Source of the DNA: CAVYPR01 sp052145775
GTDB taxonomy: Bacteria; Actinomycetota; Acidimicrobiia; Acidimicrobiales; RAAP-2
Reading direction: 5' to 3'
Assembly (NCBI GenBank): GCA_052145775.1
Contig: JBKQNY010000058.1
Location: 1-14,025 of the forward strand
DNA length: 14,025 nucleotides
How positions within the stretch are numbered: the first letter of the stretch is position 1; each line of letters begins with the position of its first letter. Under the pieces are notes generated by a model that made no database searches, was not told the DNA's origin, and worked only from the letters and a program-made list of their open reading frames with translations. Positions 1 through 7,166 of the stretch are shown piece by piece. The translations under genes and the position numbers were made by a program.

Positions 1-299
<299 letters not shown>

Positions 300-311
300 A
301 GGGGGTCCGGG

Positions 312-1877
312 TCAGGTATCGCTCGGAGGTGGACTGGTCGTTGGTGGTTCACCTGGTGTAGCCGATGAACCCCCCTCCGTGCCGATCCCGGCCATGGCGA
401 ACCCACCGACCCGGTGGGCCAAGGTCTCCTCGGGGAAGGCCTCTTCGTCGTGGATGGCCAGGTCGCCGACCTCAAGGATCTCATCCTTGTAGCGGGCTCC
501 TCGCAACACCCAGCCGATGATCTTCATGAGGATGAAGGTGATCAGGGCCGACCAGAAGATGACGAAGATGGCCGCCCTGAACTGTTCCCATAGCTGGTGC
601 CAGGACCCTGTGTACATGAGGCTGTGCACCGAGAACGGCGTGCACTTACCCCCGGCGGACAGGTAGGTGGCCTGTGAGGTACCCACTACCTGCCCGGCCG
701 GGTCGAGGTGGCCGCAGCCGTACTCGACCATGTTCGGGTCGCCGAAGACACCCAGCATCAGGCCGCCGAAGAAGCCGGCCATGCCGTGGGTGTAGACGAC
801 CCCGAGGGCGTCGTCGACCTTGGAGAACGGCCGGACCTTGGACAGGTAGTTCCAGGCGAACCAGACGATGATCGTGTCGATCAAGCCGACCAGGATCGCC
901 CCCCGGCCATTTACCCAACCGGCGCAGGGCGTGATGCCCACCAGGCCGCAGATCATGCCGTTCACGCCACCCAGGAACGTCGGTTTCTTGGCCTTCGACA
1001 GCCAGGCGTCCAAAGCCATCCAGGTGAGCACTCCGGTGGCCGTGGCGATGTTGGTGTTGATCACGGCCGCCGCCGCGCTGGCCCCGGCGTAGTAGGGGTC
1101 GCCGCCGTTGAAGCCGTTCCAGCCCAACCACAGGATGCCGGCTCCCACCGCCGCCATCACCAGGTTGTTTGGCAAGGCGTTCTTGCGATCTCGGGCCAGG
1201 CGGGGTCCGAGCACCCACGCCGCAACGAAACCGGAGACCCCGGCCGACATATGGATCACGAATCCGCCGGAGAAGTCGAGCGCACCCTCTTGGGCGAAGT
1301 AGCCGCCGCCCCAGAGCAGGAAGGCGTCGATGCCGTAGACGAAGGTCGACCACAGCGGCACCAGGAGGCACCAGGCCAGGAACTTGATCCGGCCGAGCAC
1401 GCTGCCGAGGAACAGCAGCGGGGTGATGGCCGCGAACACGAACTGGAAGTAGGCCAGTGACGACGTCGGGAAGTGGAAAGGGATGACCGTGTTGGCGGCC
1501 GACACCGCCTGGCCTTGTTCACCGACGCTGTTGGTGATGCCCCCGGGTTTACCCACGAAGTTCTCGAAGAAGTGCTTGACCCACCCGACTCCTGTGAGCT
1601 GGGTCTGGACTCCTGTGTGCACCCCCCCGCCGATCGAGGTCGCCCCGAATCCCATCTTGTAGGTCCACAACACCCAGGCGATGAGCACCAGCGAGAAGCC
1701 GGCGAACATCATGGCCAGGACGTTGACCGCCCACTTCTTGGGAACAATCGAGGCGTAGAGCACCGCCAGGGCGGGGAGGCTCATCAACCCCACGAAGGTG
1801 GCAGCGACGAGCTGCCACGTGTTGTCCCCAGGATTCAGCCAACTGGGATACGGGACTTGCACTATGGCGCCTAGCAC
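312..1877 (-). CDS. amt: Ammonium transporter (Amt/MEP/Rh family)
   Basis: Membrane channel for ammonium/ammonia uptake, 521 residues, somewhat longer than usual. The pore residues of the family are visible: His209 (FVIHMSAG) and His364 (YTHGMAGFFGG) as the twin-His pair, Asp201 in GALDFSGG, Trp189 in LLWGGG, and Phe148 and Phe256 at the Phe-gate positions. Two parts are unusual. TM1 reads PALAVLYASIVPKKW in place of the common FYGG-type motif, and a roughly 55-residue Gly/Asn-rich loop (about 83-138) separates TM2 from TM3. The cytoplasmic tail ends GDLAIHDEEAFPEE followed by a Pro/Ser/Thr-rich extension. The GTG start is supported by AAGGAGG at 1893-1887, 9 nt upstream. It is first in an operon with glnK. 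A GlnR-like box lies upstream, suggesting induction under nitrogen limitation (inference). Confidence 0.95.
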   Translation of the reverse strand: MLGAIVQVPYPSWLNPGDNTWQLVAATFVGLMSLPALAVLYASIVPKKWAVNVLAMMFAGFSLVLIAWVLWTYKMGFGATSIGGGVHTGVQTQLTGVGWVKHFFENFVGKPGGITNSVGEQGQAVSAANTVIPFHFPTSSLAYFQFVFAAITPLLFLGSVLGRIKFLAWCLLVPLWSTFVYGIDAFLLWGGGYFAQEGALDFSGGFVIHMSAGVSGFVAAWVLGPRLARDRKNALPNNLVMAAVGAGILWLGWNGFNGGDPYYAGASAAAAVINTNIATATGVLTWMALDAWLSKAKKPTFLGGVNGMICGLVGITPCAGWVNGRGAILVGLIDTIIVWFAWNYLSKVRPFSKVDDALGVVYTHGMAGFFGGLMLGVFGDPNMVEYGCGHLDPAGQVVGTSQATYLSAGGKCTPFSVHSLMYTGSWHQLWEQFRAAIFVIFWSALITFILMKIIGWVLRGARYKDEILEVGDLAIHDEEAFPEETLAHRVGGFAMAGIGTEGGSSATPGEPPTTSPPPSDT

Positions 1878-2003
1878 TCGGCTCTCCCTCCTTGTTGTTC
1901 ACTGGTCCGCCGACGCACTGAGCCGTATCCCGTCGACCCGTTGCCGGGTACTCGAGGGCGAGGCGACGGTGCGCTGTTGCCAGGGGAAGCATGAATCGCC
2001 GCC

Positions 2004-2041
2004 GTTTCCGCTCCGTCACGCCCGTGTTACGTGCGCGTGAA
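2004..2041 (-). promoter_or_regulatory. GlnR-box-like operator upstream of amt-glnK
   Basis: Read on the minus strand toward amt there are four pentamers, each separated by exactly 6 nt: TTCAC (2041-2037), GTAAC (2030-2026), GTGAC (2019-2015) and GAAAC (2008-2004). The published actinobacterial GlnR consensus alternates gTnAC and GaAAC half-sites with n6 spacers. The last two pentamers are perfect matches and the first two match 4 of 5 fixed positions or better. The element lies 127-164 bp upstream of the amt start. That a GlnR orthologue acts here is inference. Confidence 0.65.
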
Positions 2042-2105
2042 CTGGCCCGAACCGGTCACTGACCCCGGGAGGAGCCCGGACCCTCCGCTACCATCTGGGG
2101 TCCCC

Positions 2106-2123
2106 ATGGAGACGGTCCGTTGA
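2106..2123 (+). other. Possible five-codon leader ORF overlapping the downstream TTG start
   Basis: ATG GAG ACG GTC CGT TGA encodes METVR. Its stop codon TGA (2121-2123) overlaps the TTG start (2120-2122) of the following gene. A TACCAT -10-like hexamer ends 11 nt before the ATG. This could be a translationally coupled minicistron or chance. Confidence 0.2.
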
Positions 2124-2662
2124 GCACCGACGCAGCGACAGGCGACGACCGCGTCTCGACCCTCCGGGGAGCCGGCGTCAGGACGGTCGACCGCAGGCGC
2201 CTCTTGTGGTTTGCAGTGGTCGCCGTCATCGCGGGCCTCGTGGCCGGGTCGGTCGCCTTGTACGTGGCTGGGGCGAGGAAGAACGCCCAGATCGACGACC
2301 TACGCCAGCACGGCGTGTCCGTCTGGGTCACCATCAGCGGCTGCCAGGGGCTCCTCGGCGGCAGCGGGAGCAACGCCGCCGGTTACGCCTGCCGGGGGAC
2401 CTTCACCCTCGACGGCCAGCGCGACAACGAGGCGATACCCGGAGACACCCTGCTCTCCCCGGGGACCAAGATCCGTGCGGTGGCCGTCCCCGGCGATCCG
2501 GGCCTCGTCTCGACGCCGGCGGTCCTGGCCGGCGAGCACGCGTCCGCCGGCGTCTACGCCCTCCCGTCGGTGCTGGCCGCACTCGCCGTCCTTGCCTTGG
2601 CGGTCGCGCTGACCTTCCGAAGGCGGGACCGACGTGCTGGAGGCGGAATCTCGGGAGGCTGA
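2120..2662 (+). CDS. Unrecognised two-TM membrane protein (DUF3592-like topology)
   Basis: Product of 180 residues that I do not recognise as a named protein. It has a short basic N-terminus, a membrane helix at about 28-50, an extracytoplasmic domain of about 90 residues containing Cys75 and Cys91 (possible disulfide), a second helix at about 144-166, and a basic tail (RRRDRRAGG). The domain between the helices (VSVWVTISGC, then AVPGDPGLVSTP) resembles the general pattern of DUF3592 proteins, but this is weak. The TTG start follows a GGAG ribosome site at 2108-2111 with an 8-nt spacer; no ATG or GTG start is available in frame upstream. It is transcribed divergently from amt, with a possible -10 element TACCAT at 2089-2094, and it converges on the next gene. 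Confidence 0.65.
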   Translation: MSTDAATGDDRVSTLRGAGVRTVDRRRLLWFAVVAVIAGLVAGSVALYVAGARKNAQIDDLRQHGVSVWVTISGCQGLLGGSGSNAAGYACRGTFTLDGQRDNEAIPGDTLLSPGTKIRAVAVPGDPGLVSTPAVLAGEHASAGVYALPSVLAALAVLALAVALTFRRRDRRAGGGISGG

Positions 2663-2683
2663 GCGCTCCCGCGGAGCTCAGCC
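2657..2683. terminator. Bidirectional hairpin between convergent genes
   Basis: GGCTGAGC (2657-2664) and GCTCAGCC (2676-2683) form a perfect 8-bp stem with an 11-nt loop. Each arm contains one stop codon: TGA of the plus gene (2660-2662) and TGA of the minus gene (2680-2678). No U-tract follows on either strand, so it would be a U-less actinobacterial-type terminator. Confidence 0.5.
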
Positions 2684-3346
2684 GGCCTTCTGCTCGTCCT
2701 CGGGCTTGGTCGGGCGCTTGGACTTGGCGGTCGGCGGCGTGTACCGCTTGCTGGGCCGGGGGGCGGCTGGGCCGCTGCTGGACTCCTTCGTCCTCCCCCG
2801 GGGTGCCTCGCCGGTGGCCAGCCGCAGCGCCTTCTGGGCGCGGTAGGCACGGACCATGAGCCAGGCGCCGAAGAGGACGAAGGGGAGGCCGAACCCCCAG
2901 TACTTCAGGTTGAAGACGGTCAGGCCGTAGAGGGCCATGGCCACGCCCAGGTAGAGGCGCTTTCTGAACCAGGCGGCGGCCAGCATGGCCACCGCCAGGA
3001 CCAGCAGCACGACCAGCAGTTCCGAGTAGAGGGAGTGGGCCACGTGGGCCGCGTTCTTGGTCCCGTTGGCGAACGTGGCCGCCGGATCGTGGGAGATGTC
3101 GGCGCTGACGATGAGCAGGCCGATCAGGGCGGCGACCGGCGCGGCAAGCAGGCCGATCAGCCGCTCCTTGTCGTCGGCGTAGCGGTTGGCGTCCTCCAGC
3201 TCCTCGACCGTCGGCGGCGGGGCCACCGGGGCCGGCTCGGAGCCGGGGGGAGGGGCCTTCAGGAAGAGGTTGCTCAGCCGCTCACGAAGGGTCGGGCCGC
3301 GCGCACCGTCTCCCACAGGGCCGTGGTCGTCCTGGCCGGTGGGCAC
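2678..3346 (-). CDS. Unrecognised four-TM membrane protein with basic tail
   Basis: Product of 222 residues, family not recognised. The N-terminal 60 residues are polar and Pro-rich (KAPPPGSEPAPVAPPPTVEE). Four probable membrane helices follow at about 63-82, 107-126, 130-148 and 151-166. A basic, Pro/Ser/Lys-rich and probably disordered cytoplasmic tail of about 55 residues completes it. The helix-rich middle with charged ends suggests a small integral membrane protein; no catalytic motif is visible. The GTG start is supported by a TAGCCT -10 element exactly 6 nt upstream, so the message is probably leaderless; no Shine-Dalgarno is present. It is divergent from the cyclic-nucleotide-binding gene, with a palindrome between them. 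Confidence 0.7.
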   Translation of the reverse strand: MPTGQDDHGPVGDGARGPTLRERLSNLFLKAPPPGSEPAPVAPPPTVEELEDANRYADDKERLIGLLAAPVAALIGLLIVSADISHDPAATFANGTKNAAHVAHSLYSELLVVLLVLAVAMLAAAWFRKRLYLGVAMALYGLTVFNLKYWGFGLPFVLFGAWLMVRAYRAQKALRLATGEAPRGRTKESSSGPAAPRPSKRYTPPTAKSKRPTKPEDEQKAG

Positions 3347-3352
3347 GGCGGA

Positions 3353-3358
3353 AGGCTA
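3353..3358 (-). promoter_or_regulatory. -10 element TAGCCT, leaderless start of the 3346 gene
   Basis: TAGCCT at 3358-3353, then six bases (TCCGCC), then the GTG start at 3346. With the usual distance of about 7 nt from -10 to transcription start, the mRNA begins at the start codon. There is no clear -35. Confidence 0.55.
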
Positions 3359-3391
3359 CCGCGGCCCCCGAGCGGCGGGCCAAAGAGCACA

Positions 3392-3409
3392 GCCGGCGAT
3401 TTCGCCGGC
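3392..3409. promoter_or_regulatory. 18-bp palindrome between divergent promoters
   Basis: GCCGGCGA (3392-3399), TT, TCGCCGGC (3402-3409) is a perfect dyad. Its arms lie 33 bp upstream of the TAGCCT element of the minus gene and 46 bp upstream of the TAGCCT element of the plus gene. It is a candidate operator for both; the binding protein is unknown. Confidence 0.45.
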
Positions 3410-3455
3410 ACACCCCGTCGCGGTCGCGTCACCGGCGCGCGCGAGCGGGCGGAGA

Positions 3456-3461
3456 TAGCCT
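3456..3461 (+). promoter_or_regulatory. -10 element TAGCCT, leaderless start of the cNMP-binding gene
   Basis: TAGCCT at 3456-3461, six bases (gccgtc), then ATG at 3468. The geometry and the hexamer itself are identical to those of the divergent gene that starts at 3346. Confidence 0.55.
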
Positions 3462-3467
3462 GCCGTC

Positions 3468-3902
3468 ATGGCCAATGCACCCAAGGACCTCGACCTCTCG
3501 ACGATCTGGCTGTTCTCGACGTGCTCCACCCGTGACCTGCGCACCATCCGCAAGGCCACCGAGGAGGTGACCGTCCCGGCCGGGCGCGTCCTCTGCGAGG
3601 AGGGCACCATCGGCCGGGAGTTCTTCCTCATCGTCGACGGCCACGCCACGGTGAGCCGCAACGGGCAGATCATGGCCACCCTCGGCCCGGGCCAGTACTT
3701 CGGCGAGCTTGCCCTCCTCGACCGCCGCCCGCGTTCGGCCACCGTGGTCTCCGACACCGAGATGCTCCTCTTGGTGCTGGGCCAGCGCCAGTTCAACGGC
3801 ATCCTCGACGCGGTGCCGGCCCTATCGCACAAGCTGCTGGCCGCCATGGCCACCCGCCTGCGTGAATCCGACCAGAAGGCCGCCGCCTTCACCTATCACT
3901 GA
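3468..3902 (+). CDS. Stand-alone cyclic nucleotide-binding domain protein (Crp/Fnr-like sensor domain)
   Basis: Product of 144 residues consisting almost only of a cNMP-binding beta-roll. The phosphate-binding cassette is complete: GQYFGELALLDRRPRSATV at residues 75-93, with Glu80 and Arg89 in the positions that contact ribose and phosphate in CAP/PKA-type domains. Helices after residue 105 correspond to the B/C helices, and the protein ends at FTYH without a DNA-binding HTH. It therefore cannot be a classical CRP regulator. It may act as a cAMP/cGMP-responsive partner or adaptor, possibly of the flavoprotein encoded 5 nt downstream (inference). The ATG is preceded by TAGCCT plus six bases, indicating a leaderless transcript. 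A GGAG at 3451-3454 is too far for a good ribosome site. Confidence 0.88.
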   Translation: MANAPKDLDLSTIWLFSTCSTRDLRTIRKATEEVTVPAGRVLCEEGTIGREFFLIVDGHATVSRNGQIMATLGPGQYFGELALLDRRPRSATVVSDTEMLLLVLGQRQFNGILDAVPALSHKLLAAMATRLRESDQKAAAFTYH

Positions 3903-3907
3903 GCCCG

Positions 3908-4330
3908 ATGGATCTCGACGAGGCTCTTGCCTTCGCCCGACCTCGACACCAGGGCGTGCTCACCACCTTGCGCAGGGACGGCCGCCCCCAGGTCTCCAAC
4001 ATCGCCTACGCCTTGGGTGACGACGACATCGTGCGGATCTCGGTCACCGGCTCGCGGGCCAAGTCCAAGAACCTCCGCCGCGACCACCGCGCCACTCTGT
4101 ATGTGCCCGGCGACACCTTCTGGCAGTACCTGGTGCTCGACGGCGAGGCCGACCTCACGCCGGAGGCCGCTGCCCCCGACGACGCCACGGTCGCCGAACT
4201 CATCTCCGTCTACCGCGCCGTCCAGGGGGAGCACCCCGATTGGGACGAGTACGGAGCCGCCATGGTGTCCGAGGGGCGGTTGGTGATCCGGCTGCGCCCC
4301 ACCCACGCCTACGGCATGATCGGGAACTGA
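3908..4330 (+). CDS. PPOX-class F420-dependent oxidoreductase (Rv1155-like split-barrel)
   Basis: Product of 140 residues, typical length for the F420/flavin-binding pyridoxamine-phosphate-oxidase-like fold. Diagnostic segments are VLTTLRRDGRPQVSNI (17-32), SVTGSRAKSKNLRRDHRATL (45-64), the loop that binds cofactor phosphate in Rv1155-type proteins, and the acidic block GEHPDWDEYGAAMV (107-120) common in the TIGR03618-like subgroup. The likely role is cytoplasmic F420H2-dependent reduction of an unknown substrate; FMN or haem-degradation relatives cannot be excluded from sequence alone. It starts 5 nt after the cNMP-binding gene stops, without a strong ribosome site, so coupled translation in a two-gene operon is likely. 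A short palindrome follows before the convergent Fe-S reductase gene. Confidence 0.88.
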   Translation: MDLDEALAFARPRHQGVLTTLRRDGRPQVSNIAYALGDDDIVRISVTGSRAKSKNLRRDHRATLYVPGDTFWQYLVLDGEADLTPEAAAPDDATVAELISVYRAVQGEHPDWDEYGAAMVSEGRLVIRLRPTHAYGMIGN

Positions 4331-4333
4331 ACG

Positions 4334-4347
4334 CCTCCGGCCGGAGG
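4334..4347. terminator. Palindrome between convergent genes, probable bidirectional terminator
   Basis: CCTCCGG (4334-4340) followed directly by CCGGAGG (4341-4347) can form a 5-bp stem with a GGCC loop. It lies in the 31-bp gap between the F420-type gene and the Fe-S reductase gene. There is no U-tract, so it is weak. Confidence 0.35.
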
Positions 4348-4361
4348 GGATTGCGGGCCGG

Positions 4362-6473
4362 TCAGTCGCCCTCCGCCGGGACTGTCGCGCTCGGATCCGC
4401 CGGGGCGGGGGCCGAGGGAGCAACGCCGGCCAGGAGCGACTCCTCCACCAGCTGGGAGAGGTCGAGCACCCGGACCTCGTCCTCCTTGGCGTTGGCACGC
4501 ACGGCGTCGTCGAGCATGATCATGCAGTAGGGGCAGGCGGTCGAGACCACGTCGGCTCCCGTGCCCAGGGCCTCGGCGGTCCGGTTCATGTTGACCCGGG
4601 TGCCGATGTTCTCCTCGAGCCACATCCGGGCGCCGCCTGCGCCGCAGCAGAACCCCCGCTCCCGGCAGCGCTTCATCTCGACCTGGGTGGCCCCCGGGAT
4701 GGCGTCGATGACCGACCGGGGCTCGTCGAAGACGCGGTTGTGGCGGCCCAGGTAACACGGGTCGTGGTAAGTGACGGTGCCCTTGTAGCCCGACCCGGGC
4801 ACGAGCCTCCCCGTGGACACCAGGTGATCGAGCAGCTCGGCGTGGTGGATCACCTCGAAGTTGCCGCCCAGGGCCGGGTACTCGTTCTTGATCGAGTTGA
4901 AGCAGTGCGGGCAGGTGGCGATGATTCTCGTCGCCCCCACCTCGTTCAGCGTGGCGATGTTCAGCTTGCCCTGCTCCTGGTAGAGGTACTCGTTGCCAAG
5001 GCGCCGGGCCGGGTCGCCGGTGCAGGACTCCTTGGGTCCCAAGATGGCGAAGGTGACCCCGGCGCGATGCAGCATCCGGGCCGTGGCCTGGACACCCTTG
5101 CGGGCACGCTCGTCGAGGGCGCCCGCACAGCCGACCCACAGCAGATACTCGACGTCGTCGGGCACCGAGCCGTTGACCACCGGGATCTCGAAGTCCAGGC
5201 TGTCGGTCCACTCGGTGCGCTTGGCCTGGCCCAGGCCCCACGGGTCGCCCTGGTTCTCGATGTTGCGCAGCATGAGGCCCGCCTCGGAGGGGAAACGGGA
5301 CTCCATGAGGACCTCGTAGCGCCGCATGTCGACGATGGCGTCGATGTGCTCGATGTCGACCGGGCACTGCTCCACGCACGACCCGCACGTCGTGCACGAC
5401 CACAGCACGTCGGGATCGATGGTGAAGGGCACCAGGGTCTCGGGCTCGGCGCCCTCACCCCCGCCCGACCCCCCCGCCTTGGCCAGCATGCGCGCCGAGG
5501 ACGAGAACATGTTGTCCCGCAGCCCCATGATGAGCAGCTTGGGCGAGAGGGGCTTCTCGGTGTTCCACGCCGGGCACACCGACTGGCACCGTCCGCACTC
5601 GGTACAAACGGTGAAGTCGAGCAGCTGCTTCCAGGTGAACTGCTCGACGAGGCCGACGCCGAAGACCGTGTCCTCGTCGACGTTCTCCATGTCCATGTCG
5701 GGCGTCTTGTCGAGCGCACCGAGCGCCCGGGGCCGACGCGAGAAGGCGACGTTGATGGGCGCCACGAAGATGTGCAGGTGCTTGGAGTAGGACACGAAGA
5801 CCAAGAAGCCCACGATGACGGCGATGTTGAGGAGCAGGAAAACGGTGACCAGGACGCTGTTCACCCCGCTGCCCAACGGGCGCAGGGCGTTGCCCACCAG
5901 ATGTGAGGCGAAGGCCCAGTTGCTGTACGGGAATTGGCTCGGGTGGGTGGCCACCTGCGCACCGCGGTAGAGGAGGAGGGTGATCATCACCGCGGCGATG
6001 AAGGCCAGCACCAACCAGGCCGCGCCGGTGTGGGAGCCGTAGAAGCGGGACAGGCGGTGCTTGCGGGCCGGCGCGTTCTTCACCCGGATGATGGCGAAGG
6101 TGACGATGGCGACCAGGACCGCCACGATGAAGAAGTCCTCGAGGAACCCGATCCACGACCAGGTCCCGATGAGGGGGATGTGGAAGTACTTTGTGAACAG
6201 GTCGCCGTAGGCTTCGATGATGGTCAGCAGCAGGATCGTGAAGCCCCACATGGTGAAGAAGTGGGCGGTCCCCGGCACCGTCCACTTGAGGAGCTTTCTT
6301 TGGCCCGCTACCTCGGTGACCTCGGCCTCTGCCCGCGGGCGGATGCTTCCCCTGGTCCGATCGGGCGCCGGCTGGCCGGCCCGGACGAGGCGCGACAGCC
6401 AGTGGAAGCGGCGGCCGGCGATGACGACGGCGATGATCGTGACGGCCAAGCCGATGGCGATCCTGACGGGCAC
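4362..6473 (-). CDS. etfD: Membrane iron-sulfur/CCG-domain reductase, EtfD-like (Rv0338c type)
   Basis: Product of 703 residues. It probably takes electrons from electron-transfer flavoprotein (acyl-CoA dehydrogenases) to menaquinone. The N-terminal membrane part (NarI-like, helices at about 4-20, 70-90, 108-130, 150-170 and 205-228) has candidate haem ligands His71, His191, His232 and His234. Two 4Fe-4S sites follow: Cys290/293/296/300 and Cys360/363/366/370. Two CCG (HdrD-type) domains complete it. The first has Cys449, Cys484, Cys521 and Cys524 but reads ESCTGD where a CCG doublet is usual; the second is full, with Cys573, Cys609-Cys610-Gly and Cys647/650. The GTG start has GAGGAGG at 6484-6478 with a short 4-nt spacer. 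It appears monocistronic, and no etfA or etfB lies in the window. Assignment follows resemblance to mycobacterial EtfD; other Hdr-like quinone reductases share the plan. Confidence 0.88.
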   Translation of the reverse strand: MPVRIAIGLAVTIIAVVIAGRRFHWLSRLVRAGQPAPDRTRGSIRPRAEAEVTEVAGQRKLLKWTVPGTAHFFTMWGFTILLLTIIEAYGDLFTKYFHIPLIGTWSWIGFLEDFFIVAVLVAIVTFAIIRVKNAPARKHRLSRFYGSHTGAAWLVLAFIAAVMITLLLYRGAQVATHPSQFPYSNWAFASHLVGNALRPLGSGVNSVLVTVFLLLNIAVIVGFLVFVSYSKHLHIFVAPINVAFSRRPRALGALDKTPDMDMENVDEDTVFGVGLVEQFTWKQLLDFTVCTECGRCQSVCPAWNTEKPLSPKLLIMGLRDNMFSSSARMLAKAGGSGGGEGAEPETLVPFTIDPDVLWSCTTCGSCVEQCPVDIEHIDAIVDMRRYEVLMESRFPSEAGLMLRNIENQGDPWGLGQAKRTEWTDSLDFEIPVVNGSVPDDVEYLLWVGCAGALDERARKGVQATARMLHRAGVTFAILGPKESCTGDPARRLGNEYLYQEQGKLNIATLNEVGATRIIATCPHCFNSIKNEYPALGGNFEVIHHAELLDHLVSTGRLVPGSGYKGTVTYHDPCYLGRHNRVFDEPRSVIDAIPGATQVEMKRCRERGFCCGAGGARMWLEENIGTRVNMNRTAEALGTGADVVSTACPYCMIMLDDAVRANAKEDEVRVLDLSQLVEESLLAGVAPSAPAPADPSATVPAEGD

Positions 6474-6493
6474 TGATCCTCCTCGGAATCGAT

Positions 6494-6515
6494 GTCAGGT
6501 GTTGCTGTCCCTGAC
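6494..6515. promoter_or_regulatory. Inverted repeat upstream of the etfD-like gene
   Basis: GTCAGG (6494-6499) and CCTGAC (6510-6515) are perfect 6-bp arms 10 nt apart, 21-42 bp upstream of the GTG start. The size and place fit an operator, but no binding protein can be named. Confidence 0.35.
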
Positions 6516-6530
6516 GTGCAGGTTAAGTCC

Positions 6531-6554
6531 GAGACCCCGCGGGTGCGGGGTCTC
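6531..6554 (-). terminator. Strong hairpin terminator-like structure after dcd
   Basis: GAGACCCCGC (6531-6540), loop GGGT, GCGGGGTCTC (6545-6554): a perfect 10-bp GC-rich stem that begins 14 nt beyond the dcd stop. No U-tract follows, as is common in actinobacteria. It separates dcd from the etfD-like gene on the same strand. Confidence 0.7.
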
Positions 6555-6568
6555 AGAACACGGGGAAG

Positions 6569-7135
6569 TCACTCGCTGAAGTTGTCCGAGTACCGGCTCG
6601 GCGTCGGACCCCATTGGCCCTGGTACTTGGACCCGAGACCGGAGGAGCCGTAGGGGCGATCGGCCGGGGTGGACATCCGAAGGAAGCTGATCTGCCCGAT
6701 CTTCATGCCCGGGTACAGCGTGATCGGAAGGTTGGCCACGTTGGAGAGCTCGAGGGTGAGGTGACCGTCCCAGCCAGCGTCCACGAACCCTGCCGTGGAG
6801 TGGATGAGGAGGCCGAGGCGCCCAAGGGATGATTTCCCCTCCAGGCGGGCGACGAGATCGTCCGGCAGGCGCACACGCTCGATGGTCGAACCGAGGAGAA
6901 ACTCACCCGGATGAAGGACGAGGGGGCCTTCCTCCCCCACGTCGACGAGCTCCGTCAGGTCCTCCTGGTCTTCCCGGACGTCGATCACACGCTGGGTGTG
7001 GTTCCGGAAGAGCCGGAAATACCTGTCAACGTGCAGGTCGACGGACGAAGGCTGGATGCAGTCCTCACCGAGAGGGTCGATGACGATCCGGCCCGCCGCC
7101 AGCTCCTCGCGGATCGTGCGGTCTGATAGAACCAT
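6569..7135 (-). CDS. dcd: dCTP deaminase, probably bifunctional dCTP deaminase/dUTPase
   Basis: Converts dCTP to dUTP and, in the actinobacterial/methanogen type, on to dUMP for thymidylate synthesis; cytoplasmic trimer. The protein is 188 residues, full length. The core [18 protein letters not shown] (100-117) carries the phosphate-binding Ser102 and Arg106. Glu129 in LTLELSN is the catalytic glutamate, matching E. coli Glu138. [10 protein letters not shown] resembles the mycobacterial bifunctional enzyme and not the monofunctional E. coli HVTAHRIDPG form. The C-terminus [14 protein letters not shown] is the nucleotide-closing lid. The ATG start has no Shine-Dalgarno, but a -10 element TATCCT lies 10 nt upstream, implying a leader of only a few bases. 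It diverges from tRNA-Gly. Confidence 0.96.
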   Translation of the reverse strand: MVLSDRTIREELAAGRIVIDPLGEDCIQPSSVDLHVDRYFRLFRNHTQRVIDVREDQEDLTELVDVGEEGPLVLHPGEFLLGSTIERVRLPDDLVARLEGKSSLGRLGLLIHSTAGFVDAGWDGHLTLELSNVANLPITLYPGMKIGQISFLRMSTPADRPYGSSGLGSKYQGQWGPTPSRYSDNFSE

Positions 7136-7145
7136 GGCGGGCCAG

Positions 7146-7151
7146 AGGATA
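7146..7151 (-). promoter_or_regulatory. dcd -10 element TATCCT
   Basis: TATCCT at 7151-7146, 10 nt before the dcd ATG. It gives a leaderless or near-leaderless mRNA. It overlaps the plus-strand TAGTGT (7150-7155), which could serve as the -10 of the tRNA gene, so the two divergent promoters share bases. Confidence 0.45.
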
Positions 7152-7166
7152 GTGTGGCGGCCGCTC

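Noticed and set aside
4740..5906. 388-codon plus-strand open frame opposite the etfD-like gene
   Set aside because: It is antisense to two clear 4Fe-4S motifs and CCG domains; its composition (Asp/Gly/Arg/His rich, no motif) is typical of GC-rich shadow frames.
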